A DNA stretch of 64,000 bases from Dichetophora obliterata (Eukaryota; Arthropoda; Insecta; Diptera; Sciomyzidae): positions 170,713,627-170,777,626 of the forward strand of contig OY986435.1 of assembly GCA_963920525.1 (NCBI GenBank), read 5' to 3'. Below are positions 33,817-46,789 of this stretch, one piece after another; the stretch's first letter is position 1, and each line of letters starts with the position of its first letter. The translations under genes were made by a program, and so were the position numbers. A model generated the notes under the pieces. It worked only from the letters and a program-made list of their open reading frames with translations. It did not search any database and was not told the DNA's origin.

Positions 33817-34599
33817 CACGGAGAAAATTAATTTACTTGAATCAAGCAAATGTTTTGCTTAAACGCAAATCAGCAAAACTTTGCTCAATCACAATGTGAT
33901 TTTAGAAAAAGATTGCTAAATTGCAATCGCTCCTCGTGTATTTAGAAAAAAGCTAAATTTTGATTGAATTCAAGCAAAATTTCGCTAAGTTATTATAAAC
34001 TAAAAAGCAAATTTTTACTTAATTCAAGCAAATATTTGCTTAGTTATTATAAAGTCAAATAGCAAATATTTACTCAATTCAAGCAAATTTCTGCTTAACA
34101 CACGAGCACACGTTTATTCTTAATGAAGAAAATTAGGCGGCGATTGGTTCACAACTGCGATGGTCGAAAGGATAAGCCCATGCACTTACACTCACGCGGC
34201 CGAGGCTTAAATCTCCAGATGGTGGTAATTTTTCAATTCAATAAAATGTTAATAATTATTTCACTTCAAAAATATGCTAGATTTCAGAAAAAACTAATCA
34301 AAATTTTCTATTTCAATTTATAATAACTAAGCTAATACTTGCTTGAATTAAGTAAAAATTAAATAACAACTAAGCAGAATTTTGATTAAATTCAAGCAAA
34401 TATTTGCTTAGTTATTATAACTGCAAAAGCAAATTTTTACTTAATTTAAGCAAATATTTGCTTAGTTATTTTTAGTTATGCTTAGTTAGCAAATTTTGAT
34501 TAGTTTTTGCTGAAACTTAGCATAATTTTGAAGGGGCTGAGAATCAAGTGCAAGTTTTGCTTAACCACAATACAAATTTAGCAAACAGTTTTCTCCGTG
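33817..34599. mobile_element. Non-autonomous element with CACGGAGAAAA ends
   Basis: Inverted CACGGAGAAAA at 33817 and 34599. The interior holds repeated words of the type CAAGCAAATATTTGCTTAG, each nearly palindromic, on both sides of a SINE-like insert (34127-34225). No transposase and no clear target duplication. Confidence 0.65.
34127..34225 (+). mobile_element. tRNA-derived SINE head
   Basis: Less AT-rich than its surroundings. A-box-like ATGGTCGAAAGG and B-box-like GAGGCTTAAATCTCC are about 55 bp apart, followed by GGTGG and then AT-rich DNA. The frame running over it has no coding support. Confidence 0.4.
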
Positions 34600-34659
34600 G
34601 AGGAGCCACTGACCACCTTACTGCAATATATGAATTTTTATGCTATTCGAAAAAAAAAT

Positions 34660-35640
34660 TGTATACATATTTTCACCTATTTTAGTAAAGTTGGCTAAAG
34701 TAACCATATGAACTGAATTACCAAATTTTAGTGTAATAAGACCAAAACCGTCCGAAATATAGCATTTTTTATGATTTGTGTGCGGTAATGGAGGTATGGG
34801 AGCATTAATTCCTTAAAACCATCTCGTACACGAAACAAATCGACTGCCAAAATTCCATCTCAATTCAGCTTAAACCTAGCGAGCTTTGCTTCCCTCCAAG
34901 CTTATCCCTTGAAATGTGGTCGTAACTTAAGTGGGACACTCCCATTTTTAGTACAGTTGGCAAGAGTAATCATAGAAGCTAAATTACAAAATGTTAGTTT
35001 AACACGACCCAAACCGTTTTCACTCTACGCTTATCCCCTGAAAAATGGGCGTAACTAAAGTGGGCCATGCTCATTTTTAGTATAATTGCCAAAAGTAACC
35101 GTACGAACTAAATTACCAAATTTTAGTCTAATACATTGGACCAAATGACTCATTTCAGCCCATTCAGCCAAATGAGAAACGAAGTCATCTCATTTCCTAT
35201 ACAAATTCTCAGTAGCAATTCAACTCATTTAAAACAAATGAAGGATGCGTTCTTAAAACTTATTACAAACTATTTCGAACCAAAACACTAAAAAGAAAAG
35301 AAAATGTCGAACAACAAATCATTTTATACACGTATATCATCATCAATATCAGTATAAACAAAACAAAGAACCACTTGTCAAACAAAATAAGATACTTTCT
35401 CAAAAAAAAAATGGAAGCACTTTTAAATGATTGACTCCAAATGAGTCATTTGGCCCAATTTAAACGTAGTATTATACGACCGAAACCGTTTGAAATATAT
35501 TATTTTCATTGATTTTTGGGCGGTTAAAGGGGAGACGGGGTGTGAAATCCATTTTTAGTACAGCTGCCGAAGGTAAGCTTACAAATAAAATTACCAGATT
35601 TTAGTCTTGTACAATTAAAACCGTCTGAAATATAGCATTT
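34660..35640 (+). repeat. Four diverged direct repeats, ~90-bp core
   Basis: Copies near 34680, 34950, 35070 (continued at 35460) and 35545 share, in order, TTTTAGTA.AGTTG, GTAACC.TA.GAACTAAATTACC, TTTTAGT.TAATA and GACC.AAACCGT..GAAATATAGCATTTT. The third copy is split by the MITE at 35136-35458. Function unknown; probably an old tandem array or the internal part of a transposon. Confidence 0.7.
35136..35458. mobile_element. MITE splitting the third direct repeat
   Basis: Inverted ends TTGGACCAAATGACTCATTT and TTGGGCCAAATGACTCATTT, one mismatch in 20. The flanking array unit resumes after it, which shows it inserted later. Length 323 bp. Confidence 0.8.
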
Positions 35641-35964
35641 TTAGCATATAGTAGACGTGAAAAGTGCGAGTGGCAAAATAGCAATAGCTTGGTGCCTATA
35701 TCGTCTAAATTGGTTCAATGGTTCTCGCGTGATTGTGCAAACATACGTGCAGTGTCACAACGCTCTAAATAGTAGAGATGAATTGATAGTATAGATAGAT
35801 AGACTAACACAATCTCAAGTCGGGAAAAGCTAGCTGGCAAGGCTGCAAAACATAATTTTTGCTTCTAACTGAGTTCTGGCGACTCCCCTAAAATCATTTG
35901 CAAAGAAAATTAATCAACAATGGTATGACAGCAAGATTCTCACTGAAAGCAACTCCACAATATA

Positions 35965-36952
35965 CACTCTAAAAAGTTTTTGTTGAAATATACTACAAAA
36001 GTTGTAGGCAACAGGTTAGCTACCATAACTGTAGTAAGCTTACGCACTCTTATTTAATTCAACATGTTGTTTGTTTATTGATGTGTAGTGAAATTCAACA
36101 AACAGTGGTTAATTTTGATAAAAATATATAGTAATATTAAAGAAATAATATTGATATTGTAGCAAAATTAAACATCAATTATTTAATGTTACTATAATAT
36201 ATGTAGTACTATTTTCAAATTACTACCCTTATGTTCGTAAAATTCAACAAGTTTTACATAGTTTTAATACAATTAATGTAGTATTTACAAATTTCTGCTG
36301 TTATTCAAGCGAATACTTTTTTTTAACATTCCTTATAACATTGTTTATGTATTAAAACATATTTTAATATATCTTATAACTTAATAGTTTTGGCGGTAAT
36401 GCAGAGATATATCAAATTTTGATTTTTTTTTTATTATAATTCTCAAATAAATTGGTACTTGATATACCAAAACGCAGAGCAGACACTTGTATGGAGAATT
36501 TCTTCTCAATAAGTATTTTAAAGAGGTAGAAAAATGAAACCCAGACATTTTTTTAACGGTCTTTATTTATTTATTAACATGTTGTTTTTATTTAACTGTT
36601 AACATCTTAACACTTAACAAACTTCTATGGAAAAACGTATTCTTACAAAACTTTTTTTAATTAAAACCAGAAAATTTTTAAAGAGTGATCTTCACTCACT
36701 GAGAAGCCGACTCGAATGAGCATGTGTTGAAAATATCTGCTCAATTTTAATTCAATTTATGTAGTAATATAAAACATTGCAATTGATTTTGCAGCAAAGT
36801 TCAACATTTGTTCTTTAATTTTGCTAAGAGTTGTGTTTAATGGTAAAACTCAAAGACCAATATAAAATTAATAGAAAATTACACATTAGTTTGAATTTCA
36901 ACAAAAAATTAGTATGATATTGATAGTAAGCTTGCAATTATTATTTAGAGTG
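35965..36952. mobile_element. MITE-like element with CACTCTAAA ends
   Basis: Ends CACTCTAAA, inverted, with TA on both sides (35963-35964 and 36953-36954). The left side (TACTACAAAAGTTG.AGGCAAC) resembles the right side of the larger element at 41100-43028, so they share a family. The interior is AT-rich with GTAGTA-like words and no coding frame. Confidence 0.75.
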
Positions 36953-36954
36953 TA

Positions 36955-37338
36955 GCTGCCATGTTATATTGAGAAAAGCTCTTGCGACAAAGAAAGGAAA
37001 CCTTTGTTTGCTGTTGTATTGTGCAGCTTATTGAAATTAAGCATCAAATAAAATATGTGAATTTTGTAATAACTAAGGAATAGATTTTTTGAAAAACCTA
37101 GTAAATTATGGCACTGGAAATTATCATACCTAGGAATTGAATAAAACAAGGAATTATAAAATTGTTTTAAAAGAATTAATAAAAAAAATTTTTAAAAAAT
37201 AATCGGTTCAGCGGATACCGAGCTTGATGGCTTCAAATTTTATGAGTCTCTTTTTATATAATAACTATAAGATGTAACTATATCTATACCCTTTCAAATC
37301 TAGCTCTTTTTTCTGAGTATTGTGTATCTTCCTTCGTG
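36955..37338. other. Spacer before a LINE fragment
   Basis: AT-rich; nothing recognised except a possible LINE-tail phrase ATCGGTTCAGCGG near 37202. Confidence 0.3.
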
Positions 37339-38576
37339 CAGGAATACCAAGTAGATGTAATATACGCAGATTTCTCCAAAGCATTTGATAGAGTATCACA
37401 CAATTTACTACTTTGGAAACTATCACATATGGGAATTCATTCAACTTTTTTGAGCTGGATAAAGTCTTATCTGTCGGATAGAACCTCTTTTGTTTGCTTA
37501 AATAATAATAATTCATATGAATTTGTTGCTTCTTCGGGTGTCCCTCAAGGTAGTATCCTTGGACCTTTGCTTTTTATTCTTTTCATGAATGATATTTCTA
37601 AACATATTTTTAACTCTCACTTTCTACTTTATGCTGATGATGTTAAATTATTTAAAAAAATATCATCTTCTTCAGATATAGATGACTTACAAGATGACGT
37701 TAACAGACTTTTGGCTTGGAGTGTTTCAAAATGCCTTCCTTTAAACTTTTCTAAATGCTTTCATCTTACTCTATCCAAACTTTCTCTTAATACCTTATCT
37801 AACTCTTATTCTCTTTCTGACTCAAAAATTCAAACTGTGTCTTCATATCGAGACTTCGGTGTAATTTTTGATGCAAAGTTTTCATTTCATGACCATGTCA
37901 ACTTCCTAATTCCTAAGGCCTACTCTCTACTTGCGTTTGTCCGAAGAAATTGCAATGACTTTTCTGATCCACATACTCTAATAATGTTATTTAATGCGTT
38001 TGTGAGATCTAGATTGGAGTATGCATCCATTGTTTGGAGTATTATATGTCTACCTCTTTTAAACTGGAAAAAATACAAAAAAATTTCACGAGGTTTGCCC
38101 TGAGGTCAATTAACTTTCGTGTCCCTTTGCCACCCTATAACTCTCGTTTAATGCTCTTAGGACTTAAATCGTTTGATTCCAGGCGGAAAATTGCATCATT
38201 GATGTTTATATATGATATTATCTCTGGATTAATTGACTGTCAATCTCTCTTGGAACTTATACCTTTTCATATTCCATTAAAAGAAATCTAAGAATTTCCA
38301 AATTATTTTTTGTAAAATATTGTAGAACTAACTGTGCCTTAAATGAGCCAATTACAAGAGCTTTGTTACTGTGTAATGAATTAAATGAATCTAATGACTT
38401 TGATCTCTTTGTTCCGAAACAAAAGTTTAAGAATTTTGTTAATAGTGTTTACTTAACCTAGTCTTAAGATTATATTTTTACTATAAATTTTTAATTTTAG
38501 TTTTTCTCTAAATTTATATAGTCTGTAAGAAGTTTTGTATTCAAAGACTTCCAAATAAATTAAACTAAACTAAACT
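37339..38576 (+). pseudogene. 5'-truncated Jockey-like LINE, RT part
   Basis: Reads into the RT core at once: DVIYADFSKAFDRV, then SGVPQGSILGPLLF, LLYADDVKLF, FSKCFHLT, YRDFGVIFDAKFSF, SLLAFVRRNC and RSRLEYASIVW, with a frameshift near 38090. The tail MFIYDIISG...TNCALNEPITRAL continues in another frame to a stop near 38458. A 3' UTR and a short TAAAC tandem tail (38558-38576) close the element. The truncated 5' end with a complete 3' end is typical of LINE insertion. It shares its C-terminus with the fragment at 15.2 kb. Confidence 0.88.
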
Positions 38577-41097
38577 ATATCCCGATAATATTTTCCCTGA
38601 GGAATCTTATTTTCAAAATTTTTATTTTGTTTTATTTAACACGAATAAAAAGTTTTTGAAAAATTTATAATTTTCTGAATTCAGGTTTTAAAAAAGTAGC
38701 TTTGGGTTGTTCCAATAATTTAAGTTAATAGATTTTACAAATTAATTTGTAAATAGTAGAAAACAAATAGTTTTCGCTCCACCTAACTGTAAATTCGTAT
38801 GTCAGTTTTTGTTCCAACTGAAAATATTTGTATTTTTAACTATTCGTCTGCATTTTTACATGCCCGTCTATTTATCTGTATTCCACATTATCCGTCTGTC
38901 GGCATGTTTGCTTTTGACAGTCTGTCCACTACACATTTATTTAATTTTGCAATATAAATCAGAGCATAAAAAAAGCACCCTAAATTCTTATAAGATTTCT
39001 GTGAAAAGCAGTTTACTGTGTAAGGTAGATGTCATCAGTGACTTAGCGGCCATGTACGAAAAAATGTAATTCAGAATTGTGTACAGGTGTTGAAGGCCTC
39101 GCAGCTACATAGTATTTAAGAAATACTTGGTTACGTCATGTGTCCATTTACCACTGGGTTGTTTTCAGTTTGCTCTTTAAAGCGCTCATTAAACATACTC
39201 AAACATACGCACATTTATGGGAGGGTATAAATGGCTGCACTCTATCCGAAAAAGCGCTCAGGTATCGAAGTAACATGTTGCATAACTTTCGGGCTAAATG
39301 GTATGCGCTCACAGAACATGTTCCTTTAGCTGTTACAATTTATAAAGCGAAAATATTTTATGCTTCTTCGCAACCCGAGCTACTATAGTAGAGGAAAAGA
39401 TATATACAGCTTTATTCTGCTTGTGTATCTAACAATTTAATGAATTTAATGATTATTTTTATCTCTTATTAATAACTTGTAAGAGTGGTTTTAAAAAAAT
39501 AAAAGAATCATGATTTTAAGTTAAACATTTAGCTTTATATCAGGGAAAAAATTACTAAAATCGGTTCAGTAGTTTTAAGTTTAGCGTCGTCGCGTATAGA
39601 TTACGGGAGGGTCAAACCCCTTTAACCCCCTCGTCATAGTAAAGTGCAAGCCACATAGTTTTTAGTTCTCAGAAACATAGACATACGCTCATTTATAATG
39701 ACATAGAAACTGCATGGCAAAACACCACGGTCATTACGCAATTAACAAGGTTGAACAGCTAACTCTGCTTTACTTGTCGTTGTCAAAACTTTTGATATTG
39801 ACAACGGCATGTACTGGATTTCAATGAGAGTTGGCAAAATATTGAGAACACAAAAGTCCAACTCTTTACCTTGTTGATTGAGTCATAAATAAGGTGGTTG
39901 AAAGTTTGACAGTTTCCTACCTTTTAACACAATTTTTTTTTTTTTTGTTTTTTTTTTTGTTAACCTAAGGCTCATTTCATTCTCATCACACAGGATCTCG
40001 TTTCCGAAACTAAAATAGTTGCAATTTTTTCATCTTATCTTGAAAATATTGAACCATGGACATATATCTTATATTTTAGTTATCACAAACCATTACTGTC
40101 AGTATTACTAATTAAAGCTCCAACCAATGACAGTGTAAATTTTGAGTAAACAGAATATTTTTTAAGTTTACCCTGAGAAAATACCAACAAAATACACATG
40201 TTAGAAATAATATGCCTTACGACGAGAGCAAACAACAATAATGTTATGCATATTTTTTTTTTTTTTTGATGTCGCAGTGCTATGCGCTGACGAAGTCAAT
40301 TCTGCGAAATATATTTTAAAATATTAATAAAAGTTTATAATACTTTCAGTAATATAAGAGATGACTTCATTCATACCTTTTGCTTATTATACAGGGTGTC
40401 AAATGTAAGAGTAGGAATATTTACAGAGGTTAAAAAGGCGGTCAAGTTAAGCGAAAATTCGTATTGGAGGGGGTCTATTTTCACACCCTTAGGAGTTACG
40501 GGGTTAATTGGAATTTAATGACTTTGATTCATACTATTGTTTCTTGCAGAAAAACTAACTCATGAAAAACTTACTTAAGAACTAATTTTAAAGGCAATGA
40601 ATTAGCCTTTCTAACGGTGCATTAACGAATCCACCCGACCGAGTTGTGCTCGTGTGAAGATAAAAAAATCCGTTGAAACTACAAAATCTAAAGTTTGAGC
40701 GCAATTTTCTTAGAATTTCGCGAAAAAAAAAATCAAAAGGTTTTTAAGTTTCTTTCCAATGACATCAAAATCATAAACATATCTTTAAAAAAACCAAAGT
40801 TAGTTGAACTACAAATATTTATAGTGTATATATATTTCAAATTTCAAGGTAATTGATCTTAACGAGTAAGCTCCAATCACGCGTCGGAGCTGACACGCAC
40901 ATTTTTTTTTTACTTTTGATTTGCTGCAACTTGTTTTTGACCAATTTCGTTTGGTATCAATTTTAAAAAACAAGAGCTAACAAGAACTATTAATGGAGCT
41001 CCAGTACAAAATTTAAGTAAAATTATACAAAAGTCAAAATGGGGGAGAGAACGCATTATTTCAGAGAAGAAAAAAAACAATCACAGAATTGTTTTTG
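38577..41097. other. Non-coding DNA
   Basis: No gene supported. Poly-T runs at 39928-39958 and 40254-40267 could be remnants of poly(A)-tailed retroposons on the minus strand. Near 39555-39600 AAATCGGTTCAGTAGTTTTA resembles decayed LINE tail sequence. Confidence 0.35.
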
Positions 41098-42127
41098 TAC
41101 ACTCTAAAAACTGATTGTAAAATCAATACAATAAATGTTGTGAAATTTCACGAAAAAGATCAAAAACATGCAGCGAGTTTTTTCAATTCTGTCTAAAATT
41201 CTTCGTTTTTTTCCAAAATATGTATACTTTTTCTCTTCTTTTCACGCTATTTCAGCGTGCTTTCGCTCAGAGAGTTTTTAAATATATTCTCTCTCTACTT
41301 TTCACGCTATTTCAGCGTGTTCTCGCTCAGAGAGTCCTAAAAACGCTCCAGAGTAATAGTCTTTTTTAATAGGATTTTTTAACAGATACATAATTTTCAT
41401 CAGTTTGATTTGTGTTTCTAATGCAACAACTCTGTTGTCAAATAAATAATAATATTAATAAAATATTAACTAAAATAGGTATTAATAAGTAAAGTTAATC
41501 GCATAAAATAATAAATTACAACATAGTTTTAATGTACCTTAATATAATTCTTTAAAGTTAGCTTAAGATTTACAACAGATAGTGTTTGTGCCTGCGAATA
41601 TAAGATATTCGGCCTGTATCATAGGTATTTATTTTTGCACAAAAATTTAAATGATACCATTTTTAATTGTTTGAGTGAAAATTGCTTTAAAAAGTTTAGT
41701 TTCAATTCAATAAATGCTTTATCTCTTTTATAAACGTTCTCTCAAATTTTAAAACTTTTCTTTTTTAAAGTGTTTTCCTAAATGACCTTGTTATTTATTA
41801 TGTTGATTTTATATGATTAAAATACAAATTCTAAATGTTTGATAGTTTAAATCATACTTGATTTTAAATACAAATTCTAATTGTTTGATAGTTTAAAAAA
41901 CTTTAATCAAGTGGTAGAGCACGACCAAACAGAAACAGCTGAAAACAAATCAGCAAACATCTAAAAACAACTTCAGTAAACATGCTTTGTTAGTGGAAGA
42001 CTTCCAGCAGGCTGTTGGACTCCATAAATAATAACATAAGCATAAAGACTAAAGTAAAGCAAAAACAAAACAACAAATGTGAATATATGAAATTTGAGAA
42101 AAACTGAGAAACTAGCACTTCAAATCT

Positions 42128-42180
42128 CATCGCCTCTGTGGTGCAGTGCGCTAGTGCGCGCTTGCATGGGTATCACAAAG
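42128..42180 (+). mobile_element. tRNA-like SINE head
   Basis: CGCCTCTGTGGTGCAGTGCGC begins like a tRNA A-box region, in a less AT-rich patch inside an AT-rich element. The B box is not convincing. Confidence 0.3.
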
Positions 42181-42245
42181 ATTTCTGATGAAGCCTTTAG
42201 CACGGCCGAAATTGCAATAAAATCAGCTAGTGATTTTTTCCTTTT

Positions 42246-42409
42246 GAGAGCCTGAACAGAATCAAAAATCGTTGCGACCGACGATTGAAATAGCATAGAT
42301 TCTAAGTCTGCGATTTATCGTTGCAGAAAACGTGCTGCGTATTTTGCATGTATTTTCCAACAACAACGAATCGTCGATCGCAACGATTTTTGATTCTGTT
42401 CAGGCTCTC
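42246..42409. repeat. 164-bp hairpin with 41-bp arms, 40 of 41 matching
   Basis: Arms 42246-42286 and 42369-42409 start GAGAGCCTGAACAGAATC. One mismatch in 41 and an 82-base loop. It sits near the centre of the larger palindromic element. It may be a tiny MITE or a hairpin RNA source. Confidence 0.88.
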
Positions 42410-43030
42410 ATATTGAAAAAACTTTGTTGTTGTTGTTGTTTCTTTGGAAAGATTCGTTAGAACAATTAATTGTTCTAACTTTGACCTTAAGCTCAATAAA
42501 CGATTTTAAACTATCAAACAACTAGAATTTGTATTTAAAATCAAGTATGATTTAAACTATCAAACATTTAGAATTTGTATTTAAATCATATAAGATCAAC
42601 ATAATTTTCTTTTTTAATATGAATTAAATGAAAAATAATAAGTTTATTTTATGTATGACATAATTGTCAAAATAAAAATAATTAAAGTTTTATGTCCTAA
42701 ATATTTGTGTTCTCATTTTTGGCTTCTTTTGTTTTATATATATGTTTTCAAATTTTTTGGCCTTAGTTGCAGTATGTAGTACAATTTCGAAAAATCTGTA
42801 ACAACGCCTCAAGCGTAATGAAGAAGAAACGAAAAAGAGCATGAGATTGATATTTGTAGAAGAGAGTTTTTACAAGAGAGCGAAGGAGATTCTTATAGGT
42901 GAGAGGATTCACGCATTTTCAGCGTGAATTATTTTGAATTTTGGTCGATGGGATTTATCGACAATAAATGTAGGCAATCAGTTGCCAGTAATTATTGTAG
43001 TAAATTCTCGTGAATTTTTGTTAGAGTGTA

Positions 43031-44587
43031 CTCTTAAATCCATTTTGTCCTCTAAAATCCATGTATGTTAAATACTAAATTTACAAATACTATTGGATGC
43101 ATGGATAAAGTTAATAAAAAATTTTACTAATCTTTAAAATAAATCATAATTCTTGTTTCCTTAATAAGTTCAAATATTTCTTTGATATGTTATGAGGTGG
43201 CCATAGTAGCTAAGTTTAGCTAAGAAAAGCACATAGATTCTTATGCTATTTGGAATAATAATGGTTTTTGTAGGATTTAAAAATAGATATCTATATTAAA
43301 TATAAAATCTCTTGTAAATATCTTGCAAAATTTTTTGTAGATTTTATAAATTGCAAGAACCATTACCAAGGCTAGTACAAAGGATAGAAAATAAAACAGA
43401 TTTTTACTAATATTCGGTATCTTAAGCCGCATAGTTCTTGAAAATATGTTCTACAACACACCAAAAAAGTTTCACTTTAATCCGACAAATACTTTACGAG
43501 TTTACTCGGAACACACACACAAAATGTAAACAAACTTTTTATTTTTCCTATCTTAGTGTAGATAATTAGATTGAAAATTATCGGATGGAAAATTAGCTGG
43601 CCATTGAACTTGATTTTTCATAAAACAGTTCCGGTAATTTTCTCAGCACAAGTAATAATAACAAAACATAACACAAGCCAAGGATTACAAAAGATCAAAA
43701 GACCATGAACTGGCATGAAATGAAGCAAGACGTGCTTAAAAATTAAAAAAAATTAATATTCACTACACAAAGCGGTCGTTCGTCTCATTATAATCTAGTT
43801 ACTGCTGCCAGCACCTTATGTTTTTGCGATCATAACATAAAAGAGAAAAAGAAAAAAAATTAACAAAATGTTGCGGCGTTTATGGTTTATTAAATTCTGC
43901 AAGTGGATATAGTTAGAGGGATATTTTGGTCAACAAGTGAAACTGCTAATTTATTGGTCATAGGCATTGATAATGATGGCAATAGAAACCACAACAACAT
44001 CAACAGCTATTGTTGTGACTACTTTTTTAATAGGCCAATTTTTTAAGCAAATAATTGCAATTCCAAAGCGTTTAACAATTGAAATTGATTGAGACTCACT
44101 CAACCGCATTTCACTTTCATTCTACGTAAATATTTGTTGACTGTAGAGCCGATGGCTACCTCAAATTATGCTTGGTTGCTTAGTTTAATTTACAGTTGTA
44201 AAAAGAAAAAAGCCAGCACGTACGCATTGTTGTTGACATTTTGAAATTCGTACTTTTCTTACTAACTACTAACTTTCAATATATGATATAAATAATAAAC
44301 AATTATTTAGAGTTAAGCTGTTGGTAGAGAAATTCTATGCTTAATGTTGATAGTTAAAATGCTTGGTGGAATCTTCCAGTTTACAAGACATGCTGACTTG
44401 AATCGAGACGTTATAAATTTAGACTTAAAATATTGAAATTGACTTAAATGCACTTATCAGAAAATATCTAGCTATAGTTCAAAACAATATAAAAACGAAA
44501 AAATTACATATGGGCATTCCCACAGAAAAGTCTACCCTGACCAAAAAATGAAAACTTCTGAAAAACTTATTTTTTGATGATATTGTT
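43031..44587. other. Non-coding DNA
   Basis: AT-rich with no motif-bearing frames; nothing recognised. Confidence 0.35.
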
Positions 44588-46785
44588 TATTTATTTATTT
44601 ATTTACTTTCTATCAACAAAAATGTTTAACAGTCATTGATTTACATGCATTTGTATAATATATAAATTAAGCAAATAGTATCAAAATTATCCTACACAAT
44701 ATTCATTACATTTTGTTTGAACGTTATTCTATTTTGTGTGAAATATATTCGAGCAAATATAGAATTAAACGCTGAGCTAATATTATAGATTGGATCACTT
44801 CGGCCATAGTTAGTTCTATGGTGTGGAATATGAAAGAAATTCCTTTGTCTAAAATGCCTTTCGGGGGCATATATTCCAAAAAGTGCAAGAAGAGGAGCAC
44901 AATCAATGTGGTTCATCAAAATATCGCGAGCAAACATTATTAGAAAATACTTTCGCCTAGAGGCCAACGTGCTGAGGCCAAGTAGGGCACATCTAGGTGA
45001 ATAATTTGGCACAAAATCCCAGTTTAGTTTACCAATTACAAAACGAGTAAAACGTCTCTGTACTTTCTCAAGTCTTGCACTGTGTGATTCATAATATGGA
45101 TCCCATATGACACAGCCATATTCTACGATTGATCTTATTAAAGAGATAAATAAAGTTTTAAGGGTGTATGGGTCGTTGAATTCTTTTGTGTTGCGCCTTA
45201 TAAATCCAATCATTGCATTAGACTTGTTGATAATGGTATCGTAGTGGCTGGCAAACGTAATCTTTTTATCAAATAACACACCTAGATCAGATTTAGACTC
45301 AACTCTTTGGAGTTCATTGATCGTTATTGAGTAATAAAAAAAGAAAGGTGTCAGTTTCATATAAAACGACATTATGTTGCATTTTGAAATATTTAAGTTT
45401 ATTAACCGAACACCAATTATGAACATAATTTAAATCGCGTTGCAGAAGCAAATGATCAGTATGTGAATGTACAGATTTAAATATTTTAACATCATCTGCA
45501 TACATAAGACATTCCGAGTGCTGAATATAGTTAGGGAGATCATTTATAAATAAAACGAACAAGAGTGGTCCAAGATGACTACCTTGTGGTACACCTGAAA
45601 GGTTCTTAATATCCTTTGAAAAACTTTTTCCAATACGGACAGATTGGCATCGACCTGTGAAGTAGTCCTCTATCCAAGATAATAATGAAGAATGAAAACC
45701 CATCAGCCGTAGCTTTTTTACCAGTATATGATGCTGCACCCTATCAAAGGCTTTAGCGAAATCTGTGGAAATGACGTCAATTTGGTTTCCTGATTCTAAT
45801 TCATTTTTTATGAAATGAGAAAATAAAGTAAGATTTGTCGAGGTGGATTTCCCAGATACAAAACCATGCTGTTTTTCGGATATTGAGTTTCTTATGCAGG
45901 TATAAATTTGTTTTTTTACAACGGCTTCAAACAATTTTGGAATTAACGGTAGTTTAGATATAGGACGATAATTGGCTATATTCTGTCGGGAACCATATTT
46001 ATGTATAGGAATTATAATAGACTCTTTCCAGACTTCTAAAAACTGACCCTTGTTGAGGGACAAATTAAATATAAGTGCAAGTGGCGTTACTAAGACACTT
46101 GCACACTTCTTAAGAAATATTGGAGGGATATTATCCAGACCAATACCTTTATTAATGTCAAGAGCTAACATTTCGTTTAAAACATCCTCTTCAGAGAGAG
46201 ATAAAGATCCCAAATCAGTGATGGGGTCACCGCAATAGAGCGGATAGTTGCCAACCCCGCCATCTCTATCAAAGACAAAATTTTATTGAAAAAAATCGGC
46301 AAACAGGTTACAAGCATCTTTCGAGTTGTTCGATATTTTTTCTTTAAAAAACATATTTTTAGGGAAGCCCTTGGTATTTCTTTTTTTATTCAAGAAATTC
46401 CAGAATGCTTTAGGGTTGCACTTTATATCAGATTCAAGACCACGTATATGCTTTCTGTAAAGGTGCTTCTTGAGTGATTCGTATTCTTTTCGCGCTTGAT
46501 GGTAACTTTGACGAAAAGCTATATCATCCTTACTTTTTTTGAATAGCTTATTTATTCTATTTTTTAATCTGGAAAGATTTTTACTAAACCATTCCGGCTT
46601 AGAATTCTTCTTAACTTTTTTTATAGGAACAAAATTAATAAATGTTTCATTTATGATATTAATAAATAACTGGTAATTTTGTAACAAATTGTCACCCAAA
46701 TGTGCATGCCAGTCTACACTTGATAACAACAATTTCTTCATAAAATCATTAATCATGGTGATCAAATCGTCTGCACTGTTTCACA
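44588..46785 (-). pseudogene. 5'-truncated Jockey/CR1-like LINE, endonuclease-RT linker and RT
   Basis: On the minus strand: linker (KPEWFSKNLSRLKNRINKLF, NPKAFWNFLNKKR) at 46765-46283; RT at 46213-45314 with IGLDNIPPIFLKKC, IPIHKYGS, NYRPISKL, KQHGFVSGKSTSTNL, STDFAKAFDRV, SGVPQGSHLGPLLF and LMYADDVKIF; thumb and C-terminus (45426-44692) with KSDLGVLFDKKITF, MIGFIRRNTKEF and LEKVQRRFTRF, ending NIV. Frame breaks are near 46250 and 45400. The 3' end is a (TAAA)n tail at 44588-44607. The endonuclease is missing. It is a different subfamily from the copy at 37.3 kb (other tail, other C-terminus). Confidence 0.9.
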
Positions 46786-46789
46786 ATTG

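Larger units (their letters stand above)
41799..42603. repeat. ~100-bp inverted arms with 605-bp spacer
   Basis: Arms 41799-41898 and 42504-42603. Each contains two copies of CAAATTCTAA.TGTTTGATAG separated by AATCATACTTGATTTTAAAT (orientation reversed on the right), with only about three mismatches between arms. Confidence 0.85.
41100..43028. mobile_element. Large palindromic TA-flanked element (CACTCTAA ends)
   Basis: Inverted CACTCTAA ends, TA on both sides (41098-41099 and 43029-43030). Inner inverted arms of about 100 bp (41799-41898 and 42504-42603) are nearly identical. Two direct copies of a TTTCACGCTATTTCAGCGTG module lie at 41242-41277 and 41299-41335. It carries no transposase. 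It holds a SINE-like head and a 164-bp hairpin between the arms. Confidence 0.78.

Noticed and set aside
39901..40270. Poly-T runs as possible processed pseudogene tails
   Set aside because: No recognisable coding sequence next to either run.
41242..41335. CRISPR-like direct repeats (TTTCACGCTATTTCAGCGTG twice)
   Set aside because: Only two units in a eukaryotic MITE; no array and no cas genes.
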